This document shows, one piece after another, positions 1-8,691 of a stretch of 64,000 nt of DNA. Source of the DNA: Halalkalibacter hemicellulosilyticusJCM 9152. GTDB taxonomy: Bacteria; Bacillota; Bacilli; Bacillales; Bacillaceae_D. Both the position numbers and the translations under genes were made by a program. Within the stretch, counting starts at the first letter, position 1, and each line of letters starts with the position of its first letter. Below the pieces are notes generated by a model. The model did no database searches and was not told the origin of the DNA. It saw nothing but the letters and a program-made list of their open reading frames with translations. The DNA lies in contig NZ_BAUU01000010.1 in the NCBI RefSeq assembly GCF_000513115.1, forward strand, positions 84,035-148,034, written 5' to 3'.

Positions 1-113
1 TTTAACCAATGTAAGTGCGTGGGTGAATTCTCCGTAAGTTACACACAATTTCTGTAGAGCTCAACTTGACTGAGCACAACGCGTAGAAGAAAAGACCGCT
101 ACGCATGTTTTTC
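1..113. repeat. R2 dispersed intergenic repeat, copy A (cut by window edge)
   Basis: This non-coding stretch ends in a hairpin with arms AAGAAAAGACCG and a GTTTTTCTT-type partner, and it shares the CACAACGC...AAGAAAAGACCGCTAC block with copies near 11.9, 16.9, 25.2 and 35.3 kb. Its right end runs into the stop codon of the minus-strand DUF3055 gene, so read on the minus strand it would act as an intrinsic terminator. Confidence 0.6.
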
Positions 114-380
114 TTATACGACTTCGTATAGAAATAATTTAAGTTCTTCTGCTTCTTCATTGTTGAGGTTGAAGGCAGTTTCTATGTAATTAGGTTCGTC
201 TAGGTCGTCTTGACCAATAATCGCAAAACGGTTGGATTGAATATCAAGAACAAGCTTCTTCCCATAGTAACGACTTGATTGAATAATGGCTAAATCAAAG
301 CGGCTTGCTTCTCCCATAAAGCTAATAAAGCGGATGTTTGTTTCTTCGGTATCATCATAAAGAAAAAAACGTTCAGACAT
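114..380 (-). CDS. DUF3055 family protein
   Basis: This 88-residue soluble protein begins MSERFFLYDDTEET and resembles the DUF3055 family of small Bacillaceae proteins, whose function is unknown to me. It has no signal peptide, membrane segment or cysteine. It is acidic, with a Glu-rich C-terminus. Its stop codon TAA lies inside the end of repeat R2 copy A, which can serve as its terminator. It is divergent from yutE. The family call rests on the N-terminal pattern recalled from relatives and is moderately sure. Confidence 0.65.
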   Translation of the reverse strand: MSERFFLYDDTEETNIRFISFMGEASRFDLAIIQSSRYYGKKLVLDIQSNRFAIIGQDDLDEPNYIETAFNLNNEEAEELKLFLYEVV

Positions 381-495
381 TTTATGCCCCCCAGTTTTGT
401 CAGAGTTTCTTATTTACAATAGCTGAAAGTGTGCAAGTTTGCAATAAAGGCAAGAGAAGAATGACGGAAAAATAAAACGTAAGGAGTTCGAATGT

Positions 496-939
496 ATGTA
501 TTTTGTTGATCGAAATCAAATTGAGGTAGCATTAACGTATATGGAAACATCAATTGAACATTTTGAGACATTAACGAATATAGAGGAGTCGTTTACGGAT
601 CAGCTTGCACTTGAACGAATCGCAATGGTTGTGATTGAATCGATCATTGATGTCGGTAATAGTATGATTGATGGGTTTATTATGCGCGACCCAGGGAGCT
701 ACGAGGACATTGTTGATATTTTGGAGGATGAGAAAGTGATTGATCATAAACAAGCTAACGATTTGAAAAAAATTGTCAGCAAACGAAAAGCGCTTGTACA
801 ACAGTTTCAAAAAATCGATCATCAGTCTTTAAAGGAGCTGATGAATGAGCATAAAGATGCGCTGTTAAGCTTTCCTACTCAAGTAAGGCGTTACCTTGTT
901 CAAGAGCTAGGCCCTGTATCTGCATTTATTCCCAAGTAA
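496..939 (+). CDS. yutE: YutE, DUF86/HepT-like protein
   Basis: This 147-residue, all-helical protein matches YutE of the DUF86 (HepT-like) family. HepT proteins are the RNase half of HepT-MntA toxin-antitoxin pairs. The motif around residues 96-107 (RKALVQQFQKID) corresponds to the family's Arg...Tyr-x-His region but has Phe in place of Tyr, so RNase activity is doubtful. No MntA-type nucleotidyltransferase is adjacent, which argues for a solitary housekeeping copy. AAGGAG lies 9 bases before the ATG. It is followed directly by the SufR-like regulator. Confidence 0.8.
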   Translation: MYFVDRNQIEVALTYMETSIEHFETLTNIEESFTDQLALERIAMVVIESIIDVGNSMIDGFIMRDPGSYEDIVDILEDEKVIDHKQANDLKKIVSKRKALVQQFQKIDHQSLKELMNEHKDALLSFPTQVRRYLVQELGPVSAFIPK

Positions 940-966
940 GATCAATAGTCGAAGCTTCCCTTTTTG

Positions 967-983
967 TGTTACAATTGCTAACA
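967..983. promoter_or_regulatory. Palindrome at the promoter of the SufR-like gene
   Basis: TGTTACAATTGCTAACA is an inverted repeat (TGTTA-N7-TAACA) that overlaps a possible -10 box, TACAAT. It lies just before the ribosome site of the downstream regulator, so it is a candidate autoregulatory operator. The factor is inferred, not shown. Confidence 0.35.
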
Positions 984-1008
984 ATAAAAAGGAAGGATGG
1001 TGAACGCT

Positions 1009-1641
1009 GTGAAAAAGGATACGTCGACTCGTCAATTAATCCTGTCCATTTTAAAACGGAACGAGGAGCAAACGATAGCCGACCTTGCCACCCAACTAGG
1101 TATTACTGAAATGGCTGTTCGCCGTCATATAAAAGAGCTAGAAAAAGAAGAGCTCATAGAATCTTGTTTGAAACGTCAAACAATGGGACGACCAACATAT
1201 ATCTATTCATTAACTGAAAAAGGAAAAGAGTCATTTCCGCGGAATTATAGCGACTTGTCAATTGGAATATTAAAAGACATAGAACAGCTTAGTGGCAAGG
1301 AATTAGTAGATCAAGTATTTGAAAAAAGGCGAGATCGTCTTTTTTCAAATTATGCCTTAGAGATGGATGGGAGCTTTAAGGAGCGCATCGAAGCGTTGGC
1401 TCGTATTCAAAGTGAAAATGGTTACATGGTTGAATATAAGGAAACAGAGGATGGCTCATTTGAATTCACTGAATATAATTGTCCTATTGCTCAAGTAGCT
1501 AAGGAATATCCGGTTGCATGTAAATGTGAGCATGAATTATTTAAGAAACTTTTACAGACAGATGAGGTTGAGCGTACGTCGTGTATTGCGAAGGAAGGTT
1601 CTACTTCATGTGTTTATAAAATTAAAGAACAGCGAAAATGA
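1009..1641 (+). CDS. SufR-like DeoR/ArsR-fold transcriptional regulator with Fe-S cysteines
   Basis: This regulator of about 210 residues has an N-terminal winged helix (TIADLATQLGITEMAVRRHIKEL) and a C-terminal cysteine cluster. Within YNCPIAQVAKEYPVACKCEHE the spacing C-X12-C-X-C is visible, and two more cysteines follow (TSCIAKE, TSCVYK). This is the layout of SufR, which senses Fe-S status through a cluster and represses suf genes. GTG at 1009 is preferred because GGATGGTGA lies just before it; ATG 997 overlaps the ribosome site. It overlaps or abuts yutF, so the two are probably co-transcribed. The target genes are unknown; Fe-S genes yutI and yutM lie within 13 kb. Confidence 0.7.
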   Translation: MKKDTSTRQLILSILKRNEEQTIADLATQLGITEMAVRRHIKELEKEELIESCLKRQTMGRPTYIYSLTEKGKESFPRNYSDLSIGILKDIEQLSGKELVDQVFEKRRDRLFSNYALEMDGSFKERIEALARIQSENGYMVEYKETEDGSFEFTEYNCPIAQVAKEYPVACKCEHELFKKLLQTDEVERTSCIAKEGSTSCVYKIKEQRK

Positions 1642-1658
1642 GTGGAGAGGTTAATAAT

Positions 1659-2435
1659 ATGACAAAAGCATACAAAGGCTATTTAATTGACTTAGATGGA
1701 ACGATGTATCGAGGTAGTGAAAAGATCCCGGAAGCCATTGAATTTGTGAAGGAACTAAAACAGCAAGAGATTCCTTATTTGTTTGTCACAAATAATTCGA
1801 CTAAGCCTCCATCCGATGTTGCGAAGCACTTGCGCGAAATGGATGTGCCAGCTGATGAAAAGCATGTATTTACAACAAGTATGGCAACCGCAACATATAT
1901 TAGTCAAATTAAAAACAAAGCAAAGGTTTGTATGGTTGGTGAAGAAGGGCTTAAATTAGCATTGCTTGAAGAAGGCCATGAACTAGTAGAAGAAGGAGCA
2001 GACATCGTTGTCATGGGGCTCGATCGACAGATTACGTATGAAAAGCTGGCAAAAGCAGCATTGAATATACGTGCTGGAGCAACGTTTATTGCGACCAACG
2101 GGGATGTAGCGTTACCGACAGAGAGAGGACTTGTACCAGGAGCTGGTTCACTAATATCGGTGTTGTCAGTTAGTACAGGAGTTACACCAACGTTTATTGG
2201 GAAGCCAGAAGCCGTCATTGTCGAGCAAGCGTTAGATGTCATGGGTTTAACGCATAAAGAGACCATCATGGTGGGTGATAATTATCATACAGATATCTTA
2301 GCCGGTATTCGTACACAAATGGATACGTTGCTTGTTTATACAGGTGTTTCAACAAAAGAACAGGTTGCAACATATGACGAGTCGCCTACTTTTGAGATCG
2401 ATTCATTATCTGAGTGGAATATCGTGAAATCATAA
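1659..2435 (+). CDS. yutF: YutF, HAD-superfamily NagD-like phosphatase
   Basis: This 258-residue cytoplasmic hydrolase belongs to the NagD-like (class IIA) branch of the HAD superfamily. Motif I is DLDGTMYRG near the N-terminus (nucleophile Asp), motif II is VTNNSTKP, and motif IV is MVGDNYHTDI near the C-terminus. Relatives dephosphorylate small phosphoesters; the physiological substrate of YutF is not certain. ATG 1659 is chosen because GAGAGG precedes it by eight bases. An in-frame ATG at 1638 overlaps the stop of the upstream regulator (ATGA). A bidirectional terminator follows. Confidence 0.88.
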   Translation: MTKAYKGYLIDLDGTMYRGSEKIPEAIEFVKELKQQEIPYLFVTNNSTKPPSDVAKHLREMDVPADEKHVFTTSMATATYISQIKNKAKVCMVGEEGLKLALLEEGHELVEEGADIVVMGLDRQITYEKLAKAALNIRAGATFIATNGDVALPTERGLVPGAGSLISVLSVSTGVTPTFIGKPEAVIVEQALDVMGLTHKETIMVGDNYHTDILAGIRTQMDTLLVYTGVSTKEQVATYDESPTFEIDSLSEWNIVKS

Positions 2436-2443
2436 CCTCATGA

Positions 2444-2484
2444 AAAGAACCGCGTGTCCTATTTTAGGATGTGCGGTTCTTTTG
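2444..2484. terminator. Bidirectional terminator between yutF and yutG
   Basis: Perfect arms AAAAGAACCGC and GCGGTTCTTTT enclose an 18-base loop, with T-rich sequence on both strands. It serves the convergent genes yutF and yutG. Confidence 0.85.
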
Positions 2485-2503
2485 TTTAGGATATCGCGCT
2501 TTT

Positions 2504-3001
2504 CTATTCGGTATTGGCTGCACTGTGTGCAAGCCTACTTGATGCTGCCGCTGCTATGGCTCCAACAATATCATCTAAAAATGTATGACACTTCCCTGAG
2601 CTTTTATCATTTAAGTGTTCTAAAATACCTGGCTTTTGTTTATCAATATAACCATAGTTTGTAAAGCCTATAGAACCATACACATTAACGATTGATAGAG
2701 CAATGATTTCATCAACACCATATAGCCCCTCGTCTCTATCGATAATGTCTTGAAGTGGTTCTTCTAGCTTCTTTTGTTCGGCCAAAATATCAAGCTGAAT
2801 ACCGGTAAGAACGGCATTTTGTACTTCCCGTTTACGTAGAACTCGGTCTACATTCTCTTTACAGTCTGCCATTTTCAAGTCAGGATGGTATTTTGCTTGT
2901 AAGTAGTACACGAGTTCTGCGATATCATCTAATGTTACGCCTCGTGCATTAAGTAATTCCCGCGCCTTTTTCTCTACGACGTCCATTTGTCTGTTAGTCA
3001 T
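2504..3001 (-). CDS. yutG: YutG, phosphatidylglycerophosphatase A-like protein
   Basis: This 165-residue protein matches YutG of the PgpA family, which hydrolyses phosphatidylglycerophosphate to phosphatidylglycerol. The C-terminal half carries the conserved acidic motifs DEIIALSIVNVYGSIGFTNYGYID and FLDDIVGAIAAA. Unlike the integral-membrane PgpA of proteobacteria, the N-terminal half is charged and helical, as in other YutG proteins. GAGGTG precedes the ATG. The family is clear, but the exact substrate is inferred. Confidence 0.8.
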   Translation of the reverse strand: MTNRQMDVVEKKARELLNARGVTLDDIAELVYYLQAKYHPDLKMADCKENVDRVLRKREVQNAVLTGIQLDILAEQKKLEEPLQDIIDRDEGLYGVDEIIALSIVNVYGSIGFTNYGYIDKQKPGILEHLNDKSSGKCHTFLDDIVGAIAAAASSRLAHSAANTE

Positions 3002-3242
3002 TTGTACACCTCGTTCTTCTTGTAAGTTAAAAAGTAAAAAATTCTAGAAGTCAAAATCATGGGAGACGAAAGCTTATTCGGTTAGAGCTTCGGCTTCATT
3101 CGTTACATGTTTGGATGAATAAAGCCTAATGTTGATGGTACGGCTGTACGCTAGTAAAGAAAAGACATATAGCAGCCATCATTGTTCATTGTGACAGAAG
3201 AAGTATGTTTAGTCTACTGTGCACATACACAATTTATTCACA

Positions 3243-3273
3243 CTAGGCATAGACTGAAAAAAGGAATGCCTAG
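3243..3273 (+). promoter_or_regulatory. Leader hairpin before yutH
   Basis: CTAGGCAT (3243-3250) and ATGCCTAG (3266-3273) form a perfect 8-bp stem around a 15-base A-rich loop. It lies just upstream of the AGGAGGGG ribosome site of yutH. No T-run follows, so it is not an obvious terminator. Confidence 0.4.
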
Positions 3274-3289
3274 AATAGGAGGGGTGTTG

Positions 3290-4324
3290 ATGTTTGAACG
3301 TACGATATATGATGCTTATGGAATTTATTGCGAGGGGCGATTCTCATTAAAAGGCTATGATGGATTTTATACGGGGAATCAATCGTACTTACTTTTTCCG
3401 AAAGAAGAATGTTTAATTAGTGAAAAAGAAATGCTCGATTTTACGAATTATGTTCGCTCACTTGGAGATTTTTCTGTTCTTGAGCCATTAATGACAAAGT
3501 ACAATAAACGAATTGCGTTAGTAGAAGGACAAGAGGTTTATGTTAGTCCGTTGCCTAATGAACGCTCTTCCTCAGTCGTACGGATTCAATCAGAAAAGGA
3601 AAGAGGTGCCCACTTAGCTCAACTGCATCACTATGGAAAGAGACTCTCATATTCGAAAAACAATGAATTTTTTGGCCAATGGCCTAAGCTTTGGGAGGCT
3701 AGGCTAGAGCAATTAGAAGGCTGGTATCAACAAATTCTTTATTCAGGCCCTCAATCAGAGGTCGATGAGGCATTTTTATATACGTATCCTTATTTCATGG
3801 GTTTGACTGAAAATGCGATTCAGTACGCTGTTGATGCTACGCTTGATGATCCGAGTCGTGACCAGGAAACACCGACTATTGCTCATCGCCATTTCTCAGA
3901 ACGAACATGGATGACGATTTCAGAAGATGGGACGATTGTGAAACGGCCAACGGAGTGGTTATATGATCACCCTTGTCGCGATATAGCCGAATGGCTACGT
4001 GATCAACGACTTCGAAACGAAACATTCCCATGGGAAAAAGCAAATGAATTTTTGTCGGGATATGAGCATGTAGACTTATTATCAAGTTATTCAAGACGAT
4101 TGTTGTATGCCCGCCTATTATTCCCGCTTCATTATTTTGAAGCAGTTGAATTATTTTATTCGGCTCAGGTGAAAGAGGAACGAATGCAAAGAGGACAACA
4201 GCTCATGCAAATGTTAATGAATGAGGGAAGTAACGAACAATTCTTAAAGGATTTTGCAGTCTACTTCTTACAATCAAGATCAGAGGCAGCGTTAACTATT
4301 CCTACGCTTGAATGGTTAGGTTAA
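3290..4324 (+). CDS. yutH: YutH, spore coat-associated protein
   Basis: This 344-residue protein has the N-terminus MFERTIYDAYGIYCEG and the length of YutH, a spore-coat-associated protein with a distant aminoglycoside-phosphotransferase-like (CotS family) fold. Conserved kinase catalytic residues are not evident, so it is probably non-enzymatic. The start at 3290 is supported by AGGAGGGG; a longer frame from 3182 lacks a ribosome site. Expression in the mother cell during sporulation is expected from the family. A terminator follows. Confidence 0.8.
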   Translation: MFERTIYDAYGIYCEGRFSLKGYDGFYTGNQSYLLFPKEECLISEKEMLDFTNYVRSLGDFSVLEPLMTKYNKRIALVEGQEVYVSPLPNERSSSVVRIQSEKERGAHLAQLHHYGKRLSYSKNNEFFGQWPKLWEARLEQLEGWYQQILYSGPQSEVDEAFLYTYPYFMGLTENAIQYAVDATLDDPSRDQETPTIAHRHFSERTWMTISEDGTIVKRPTEWLYDHPCRDIAEWLRDQRLRNETFPWEKANEFLSGYEHVDLLSSYSRRLLYARLLFPLHYFEAVELFYSAQVKEERMQRGQQLMQMLMNEGSNEQFLKDFAVYFLQSRSEAALTIPTLEWLG

Positions 4325-4353
4325 AGGTCATGAGAAACAAATGATGTGATTTA

Positions 4354-4383
4354 GACCACTAAATACTTTGGTGGTCCTTTTTG
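4354..4383 (+). terminator. Terminator after yutH
   Basis: GACCAC and GTGGTC arms are followed by CCTTTTT. Confidence 0.7.
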
Positions 4384-4529
4384 TTGTTTAGGAAAATTTA
4401 TACGAATATCTTTCTTTCTAAATCCTCTTTTGAGGTGCTCGTTCGCTATTTATTTACTTGTCATATCGAATCATTTAAAATAAAGAAAGCGCCTTCTCGA
4501 AATTTTTCTAATTTTATCGAATTTGTCTA

Positions 4530-4558
4530 TTGTAGTTCCGTAAAAAGAGGTCTATAAT
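4530..4558 (+). promoter_or_regulatory. Sigma-A-type promoter of the hom-thrCB operon
   Basis: TTGTAG (4530-4535), 17 bases, then TATAAT (4553-4558), about 70 bases before the hom start. The leader is too short for a T-box and shows no T-box or riboswitch motif. Confidence 0.6.
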
Positions 4559-4627
4559 GTCCTTTATAGATAAACATTTGTGCATTTTAGGAATACAATA
4601 TAGAGTGGCGAGAAGGAGTGTAACAGA

Positions 4628-5923
4628 ATGGCAGCAGAAGTGCGTGTTGGTTTAATTGGATTAGGTACAGTAGGTTCAGGTGTGGTTTCGATTATTCAAA
4701 GGCACCAAGATGAGTTACGTCATCAAGTCGGTTGTCCTGTAACAGTGAAAAAAGTAGCTGTACGTAATCTAAATAAACAAAGGCCTGTCCATATTGACTC
4801 AAATATGATGACGGATCAAATTGAAGATGTACTATTCGATCAAGAAATTGATGTTATTATAGAAGTAATGGGTGGAGTCGATACGACAAGAGAGCATGTG
4901 CTCAAGGCGCTGCAAAATGGAAAGCATGTTGTCACCGCTAACAAAGATTTAATGGCCGTACACGGTGCGGAACTATTACGTGTAGCTGCGGAGAATCATT
5001 GTGACCTATACTATGAAGCGAGTGTGGCAGGTGGTATTCCAATTATTCGTGGTTTGAGTGATGGGCTATCGGCTGATCGCATTAAGAAAATTATGGGTAT
5101 TGTAAATGGAACGACAAATTACATTCTAACGAAAATGTCTCAGAATGGAAGCTCGTATGATGATGTATTAAAAAAGGCTCAGGAGCTTGGGTTTGCTGAA
5201 AGTGACCCGACAGCAGACGTCGAAGGTCTTGATGCAGCAAGGAAAATGGCGATTTTAGCTACGCTTGGATTTTCGATGGATGTAAGTCTTGATGATGTTA
5301 GTGTAAAAGGAATTTCATCTGTTACAGAAGAAGACCTAGATTACTGTGATCAACTTGGGTATACTATGAAGTTAATAGGTTTAGCGCAGCGTGATGATGG
5401 CCGTGTTGAAGTAAGTGTAGAACCGACTCTATTGCCGAAGCAGCATCCACTATCTTCAGTGCATAATGAGTACAATGCGGTTTATGTATATGGTGAAGCG
5501 GTTGGTGAAACGATGTTTTATGGACCTGGAGCAGGATCATTGCCAACAGCAACTGCTGTTGTATCTGATTTAGTCTCCGTTATGAAGAACATGCGCTTAG
5601 GTGTTTGTGGCAATGCGATTCAAGAACCGTTGCATAAGCGAACGTTAAAGGAAGATAAGGAAATTGACTCAAAGTATTTCTTACGCTTACGTGTGATTGA
5701 TAAAGCGGGTACATTTCAAGCTGTTACGAGCTTATTTGCTAGTTATGATGTCAGCTTCGAGAAGCTGTTGCAATTACCAATTGAAGGTGAAGAAGTAGCT
5801 GAAGTGATTGTAATCACACACCATACAAACAAAGAAAATTATTTAAAGCTTTACAAAAAACTATCTGAGCTTGATGTCATTGAATCGATTGAAAGCTGCT
5901 ATCGTGTTGAGGGAGGAAAATAA
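4628..5923 (+). CDS. hom: Homoserine dehydrogenase
   Basis: This 431-residue enzyme reduces aspartate semialdehyde to homoserine with NAD(P)H, the branch point to threonine and methionine. It has an N-terminal Rossmann motif (GLIGLGTVGSGV), the catalytic-domain stretch GIVNGTTNYILTKM, and the conserved FAESDPTADVEGLDAARK. A C-terminal ACT domain (from about residue 350, LRVIDKAGTFQAV) suggests feedback inhibition by threonine. AAGGAG lies 9 bases upstream. It is the first gene of hom-thrC-thrB, only 3 bases before thrC. Confidence 0.97.
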   Translation: MAAEVRVGLIGLGTVGSGVVSIIQRHQDELRHQVGCPVTVKKVAVRNLNKQRPVHIDSNMMTDQIEDVLFDQEIDVIIEVMGGVDTTREHVLKALQNGKHVVTANKDLMAVHGAELLRVAAENHCDLYYEASVAGGIPIIRGLSDGLSADRIKKIMGIVNGTTNYILTKMSQNGSSYDDVLKKAQELGFAESDPTADVEGLDAARKMAILATLGFSMDVSLDDVSVKGISSVTEEDLDYCDQLGYTMKLIGLAQRDDGRVEVSVEPTLLPKQHPLSSVHNEYNAVYVYGEAVGETMFYGPGAGSLPTATAVVSDLVSVMKNMRLGVCGNAIQEPLHKRTLKEDKEIDSKYFLRLRVIDKAGTFQAVTSLFASYDVSFEKLLQLPIEGEEVAEVIVITHHTNKENYLKLYKKLSELDVIESIESCYRVEGGK

Positions 5924-5926
5924 ATC

Positions 5927-6991
5927 ATGAGTCGTTGGAAGGGATTACTTCAAGAGTACAAAGATTTTTTACCAGTAAATGAAGAGACACCATTATTAAC
6001 ATTACAAGAGGGGAATACACCACTTGTACCACTTATCCACTTGTCGAAGGAGTGGGGGGTTGATGTGCATGTGAAATATGAAGGAGCAAACCCAACGGGA
6101 TCGTTTAAAGACCGTGGAATGGTTATGGCGGTTGCCAAAGCAAAGGAAGAAGGCAGCGAAGCGATTATTTGTGCGTCAACAGGGAATACATCAGCTGCAG
6201 CGGCTGCATATGGTGCAAGAGCTGGATTAAGATGTATCGTTGTTATTCCTGAAGGGAAGATTGCATTAGGGAAGCTTGCTCAAGCTGTTATGTACGGAGC
6301 TGAAGTTCTTGAAATTCAAGGTAACTTTGATAATGCTCTTGATATTGTTCGTGAAATTAGTAAGACAGAACCTATTACTCTTGTAAATTCAGTCAATCCA
6401 TATCGGATTGAAGGACAAAAGACGGCAGCATTTGAAGTGTGTGATGTGTTAGGAAAAGCGCCGGATGTATTAGCAATTCCAGTTGGGAACGCAGGCAACA
6501 TTACTGCTTATTGGAAAGGGTTTAAGGAGTACGATGAGCAAAAAGGAACAGGCTTACCAGAAATGCGTGGATTCGAAGCGGAAGGTGCTGCTGCTATCGT
6601 TCGCAATGAAGTGATTGCAGAGCCAGAAACGGTTGCGACGGCAATTCGAATTGGAAATCCAGCAAGCTGGAATCAAGCAGTAGCAGCAGCAGAGGAGTCT
6701 AATGGTAAGATTGATTATGTAACAGATGAAGAAATTCTTGAGGCGTATCAGCTGTTAGCGCAGCGTGAAGGTGTATTTGCAGAGCCTGCGTCTTGCGCGT
6801 CAATTGCTGGTTTGATCAAACAAATTAAGTCAGGTGAAATTAAAAAAGGTTCAAGTGTAGTATGTGTCTTAACAGGGAATGGGTTAAAAGATCCGAATAC
6901 GGCGATTGACACAGTTTCGGTTAAGCCAACATTATTACCGAATGATCGTGAAGCATTCCTTTCCCATCTTAAGGGTGGTGTATCATCATGA
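5927..6991 (+). CDS. thrC: Threonine synthase
   Basis: This 354-residue PLP enzyme converts O-phosphohomoserine to threonine. The PLP lysine sits in the motif [11 protein letters not shown] (about residues 55-65), and the phosphate-binding loop [13 protein letters not shown] is present. Its length is that of the short bacterial ThrC form. GAGGGAGG just before the ATG is the ribosome site. Its stop overlaps the start of thrB by four bases (ATGA), indicating translational coupling in the operon. Confidence 0.97.
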   Translation: MSRWKGLLQEYKDFLPVNEETPLLTLQEGNTPLVPLIHLSKEWGVDVHVKYEGANPTGSFKDRGMVMAVAKAKEEGSEAIICASTGNTSAAAAAYGARAGLRCIVVIPEGKIALGKLAQAVMYGAEVLEIQGNFDNALDIVREISKTEPITLVNSVNPYRIEGQKTAAFEVCDVLGKAPDVLAIPVGNAGNITAYWKGFKEYDEQKGTGLPEMRGFEAEGAAAIVRNEVIAEPETVATAIRIGNPASWNQAVAAAEESNGKIDYVTDEEILEAYQLLAQREGVFAEPASCASIAGLIKQIKSGEIKKGSSVVCVLTGNGLKDPNTAIDTVSVKPTLLPNDREAFLSHLKGGVSS

Positions 6992-7908
6992 GCCAAGAGC
7001 CTTTTATGATAAAGGTTCCGGGAAGCTCAGCGAACTTAGGACCGGGATTTGATTCGGTAGGACTTGCGGTTAATCGTTACTTAACACTAGAAGTTCAACG
7101 AGCGAATTCATGGTTGTTTACATCGTCCTCACCTGGACTTGAAGACGTTCCGAGTGGAGAAGATAACTTAATTTGTGAAGTAGCCTTACATGTTGCAAAG
7201 GAATTAGGTGGGGTATTACCAACATGTAAAGTAAATATGATTAGTGATATTCCGTTAGCGCGTGGCTTAGGAAGTAGTGCAGCAGCGATTGTAGCTGGAG
7301 TTGAGCTAGCTAATCAGTTACTAGGAGAACCTTTAACGTTAGAGGAGAAGGTGCGTTACTCATCTTTGTGGGAGGGGCACCCAGATAATGTAGCAGCTTC
7401 TGTTTATGGGGGACTTGTTATTGGCACACATACTGAGGAAGCTACCGATGTCATTTATGGGGGGATTCCTGAAGTAGATCTTGTTTTACTCGTTCCTTCA
7501 GAGGAATTGAAGACGAAGAAGGCACGAGGGGTTCTACCAACTGACCTCACCTATAAAAGCGCTGTACGCGCGAGTAGTGTAGCGAACGTACTTATTGCTG
7601 CATTACTACAAGGAAATTGGCAACTTGCAGGAAAGATGATGACAGAAGATTTGTTTCACCACCCTTATCGACTCGCACTCGTACCTCATATGGAGGAAGT
7701 CATACGAGTTGTTCAACAAGAAACGATTGCTTATGGAGTCGCATTGAGTGGCGCTGGTCCTACGATGCTATGTTTAGCGCCGATGAATCGTGGAGAAGAG
7801 TTAAAAGAACAGCTTCAACGAACATTCCCATCATTAGAAGTGCAAGTGATGCAACCAGCAGTTGCTGGTATTGAAGTGCAACGGGAGTCCTTGCACGTCA
7901 GTGAATAA
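6988..7908 (+). CDS. thrB: Homoserine kinase
   Basis: This 306-residue GHMP-superfamily kinase phosphorylates homoserine. The ATP-binding motif [16 protein letters not shown] (about residues 85-100) and the C-terminal GHMP motif [12 protein letters not shown] are intact. It supplies the substrate of the adjacent ThrC. No terminator separates it from splA 46 bases downstream, so splA may belong to the same transcript. Confidence 0.97.
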   Translation: MSQEPFMIKVPGSSANLGPGFDSVGLAVNRYLTLEVQRANSWLFTSSSPGLEDVPSGEDNLICEVALHVAKELGGVLPTCKVNMISDIPLARGLGSSAAAIVAGVELANQLLGEPLTLEEKVRYSSLWEGHPDNVAASVYGGLVIGTHTEEATDVIYGGIPEVDLVLLVPSEELKTKKARGVLPTDLTYKSAVRASSVANVLIAALLQGNWQLAGKMMTEDLFHHPYRLALVPHMEEVIRVVQQETIAYGVALSGAGPTMLCLAPMNRGEELKEQLQRTFPSLEVQVMQPAVAGIEVQRESLHVSE

Positions 7909-7918
7909 TGGATATGAA

Positions 7919-7954
7919 AGCGGGCATTCTATAGAAAAAAGGAGGATGCCCGCT
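7919..7954 (+). promoter_or_regulatory. Hairpin enclosing the ribosome site of splA
   Basis: AGCGGGCAT (7919-7927) pairs perfectly with ATGCCCGCT (7946-7954). The right arm ends at the base before the splA ATG, and the loop contains the AAAGGAGG ribosome site. Folded, it could hinder initiation. Since it has no T-run it is not a plain terminator. Regulation by this fold is inferred. Confidence 0.5.
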
Positions 7955-8185
7955 ATGTTGTCTTTAAATGATCTAGTAGAAGGTCAACAAGTGTATGTTA
8001 TTTATCAGAATCCACATACCCCTTCCGTTTCCACGATACAAGAAGCGACGATTGCAAGAGATCCAGAAAATCCTGAAATGCTTTCATTGTTATTATATGA
8101 TTTCTATCATCCAATCGAAGAAGATGATGCGATTTTTGCGACGTATGAATCGGCTGAATTACTCTATAATCAATTCATTATGTAG
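7955..8185 (+). CDS. splA: SplA-like regulator of spore photoproduct lyase expression
   Basis: This 76-residue protein carries the SplA signature VYVIYQNPHTPSV...IQEA near the N-terminus and an acidic C-terminal half. SplA is a small TRAP-like negative regulator of the splAB operon in B. subtilis. Here no splB lies next to it; instead it sits at the end of the threonine operon. A longer frame beginning at 7862 is out of context, and AAAGGAGG supports 7955. A terminator closes the unit. The family assignment is from recalled sequence and is fairly sure. Confidence 0.72.
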   Translation: MLSLNDLVEGQQVYVIYQNPHTPSVSTIQEATIARDPENPEMLSLLLYDFYHPIEEDDAIFATYESAELLYNQFIM

Positions 8186-8232
8186 ATAAGAATAAGAGTA
8201 AGGTGCAATGTTAGTTATCATATTTTCATGAA

Positions 8233-8268
8233 AAAAAGGAGCCAATGAATGAACATTGGGCTCCTTTT
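8233..8268. terminator. Terminator after splA
   Basis: AAAGGAGCC(A)ATG and CATTGGGCTCCTTTT arms pair with one bulge and have A/T tails on both sides. Confidence 0.75.
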
Positions 8269-8326
8269 ACTCATCAATTGAAGGTAGCATCACACCAACC
8301 AAGACGAAAAAGGTCTTTGTCTATGA

Positions 8327-8566
8327 TTAGAATACTTGCTCGATTTCTTTTACTCCCGGTACTTCCTCAAGAAGAGCGCGTTCAATACCTGCCTTCAACG
8401 TAATGGTTGAACTTGGGCAAGAGCCGCAAGCACCAAGAAGACGTACTTTAACAATACCATCTTCTACGTCAACAAGCTCAACATCTCCACCATCTCGTAA
8501 TAAGAATGGACGAAGCTTATCTAATACTTCTTTCACTTGTTCTGTCATTTCAGTACTTGTTGCCAT
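8327..8566 (-). CDS. yutI: YutI, NifU-like Fe-S scaffold domain
   Basis: This 79-residue protein is a lone NifU C-terminal (Nfu) domain. It carries the CxxC motif [20 protein letters not shown], which binds a labile Fe-S cluster for transfer to target enzymes. The start at 8566 is supported by AAAGGAG; a frame extending to 8623 adds 19 unlikely residues. Its neighbours are NDH-2-like yutJ and YuzB, a locus rich in redox and Fe-S genes. Confidence 0.9.
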   Translation of the reverse strand: MATSTEMTEQVKEVLDKLRPFLLRDGGDVELVDVEDGIVKVRLLGACGSCPSSTITLKAGIERALLEEVPGVKEIEQVF

Positions 8567-8691
8567 ATGAAACAACTCCTTTCTATACTCTTTATTATAA
8601 AGGTCTAACGAAAAAAAATCCATGAATCTGCTTGTTTTTTTAGAATAGAGCCAACTATTTCATTTTTATTATTAGGATGTAAAAATAAGTC

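Noticed and set aside
2440..2664. 74-codon frame over the yutF-yutG terminator
   Set aside because: It overlaps the terminator and the antisense of yutG and has no ribosome site.
4325..4627. T-box leader before hom
   Set aside because: No specifier stem, AG-box or TGG motif is seen; the leader after the promoter is only about 70 bases.
7617..7874. 85-codon frame inside thrB
   Set aside because: Shadow of thrB in another frame, with low-complexity Ser/Arg composition.
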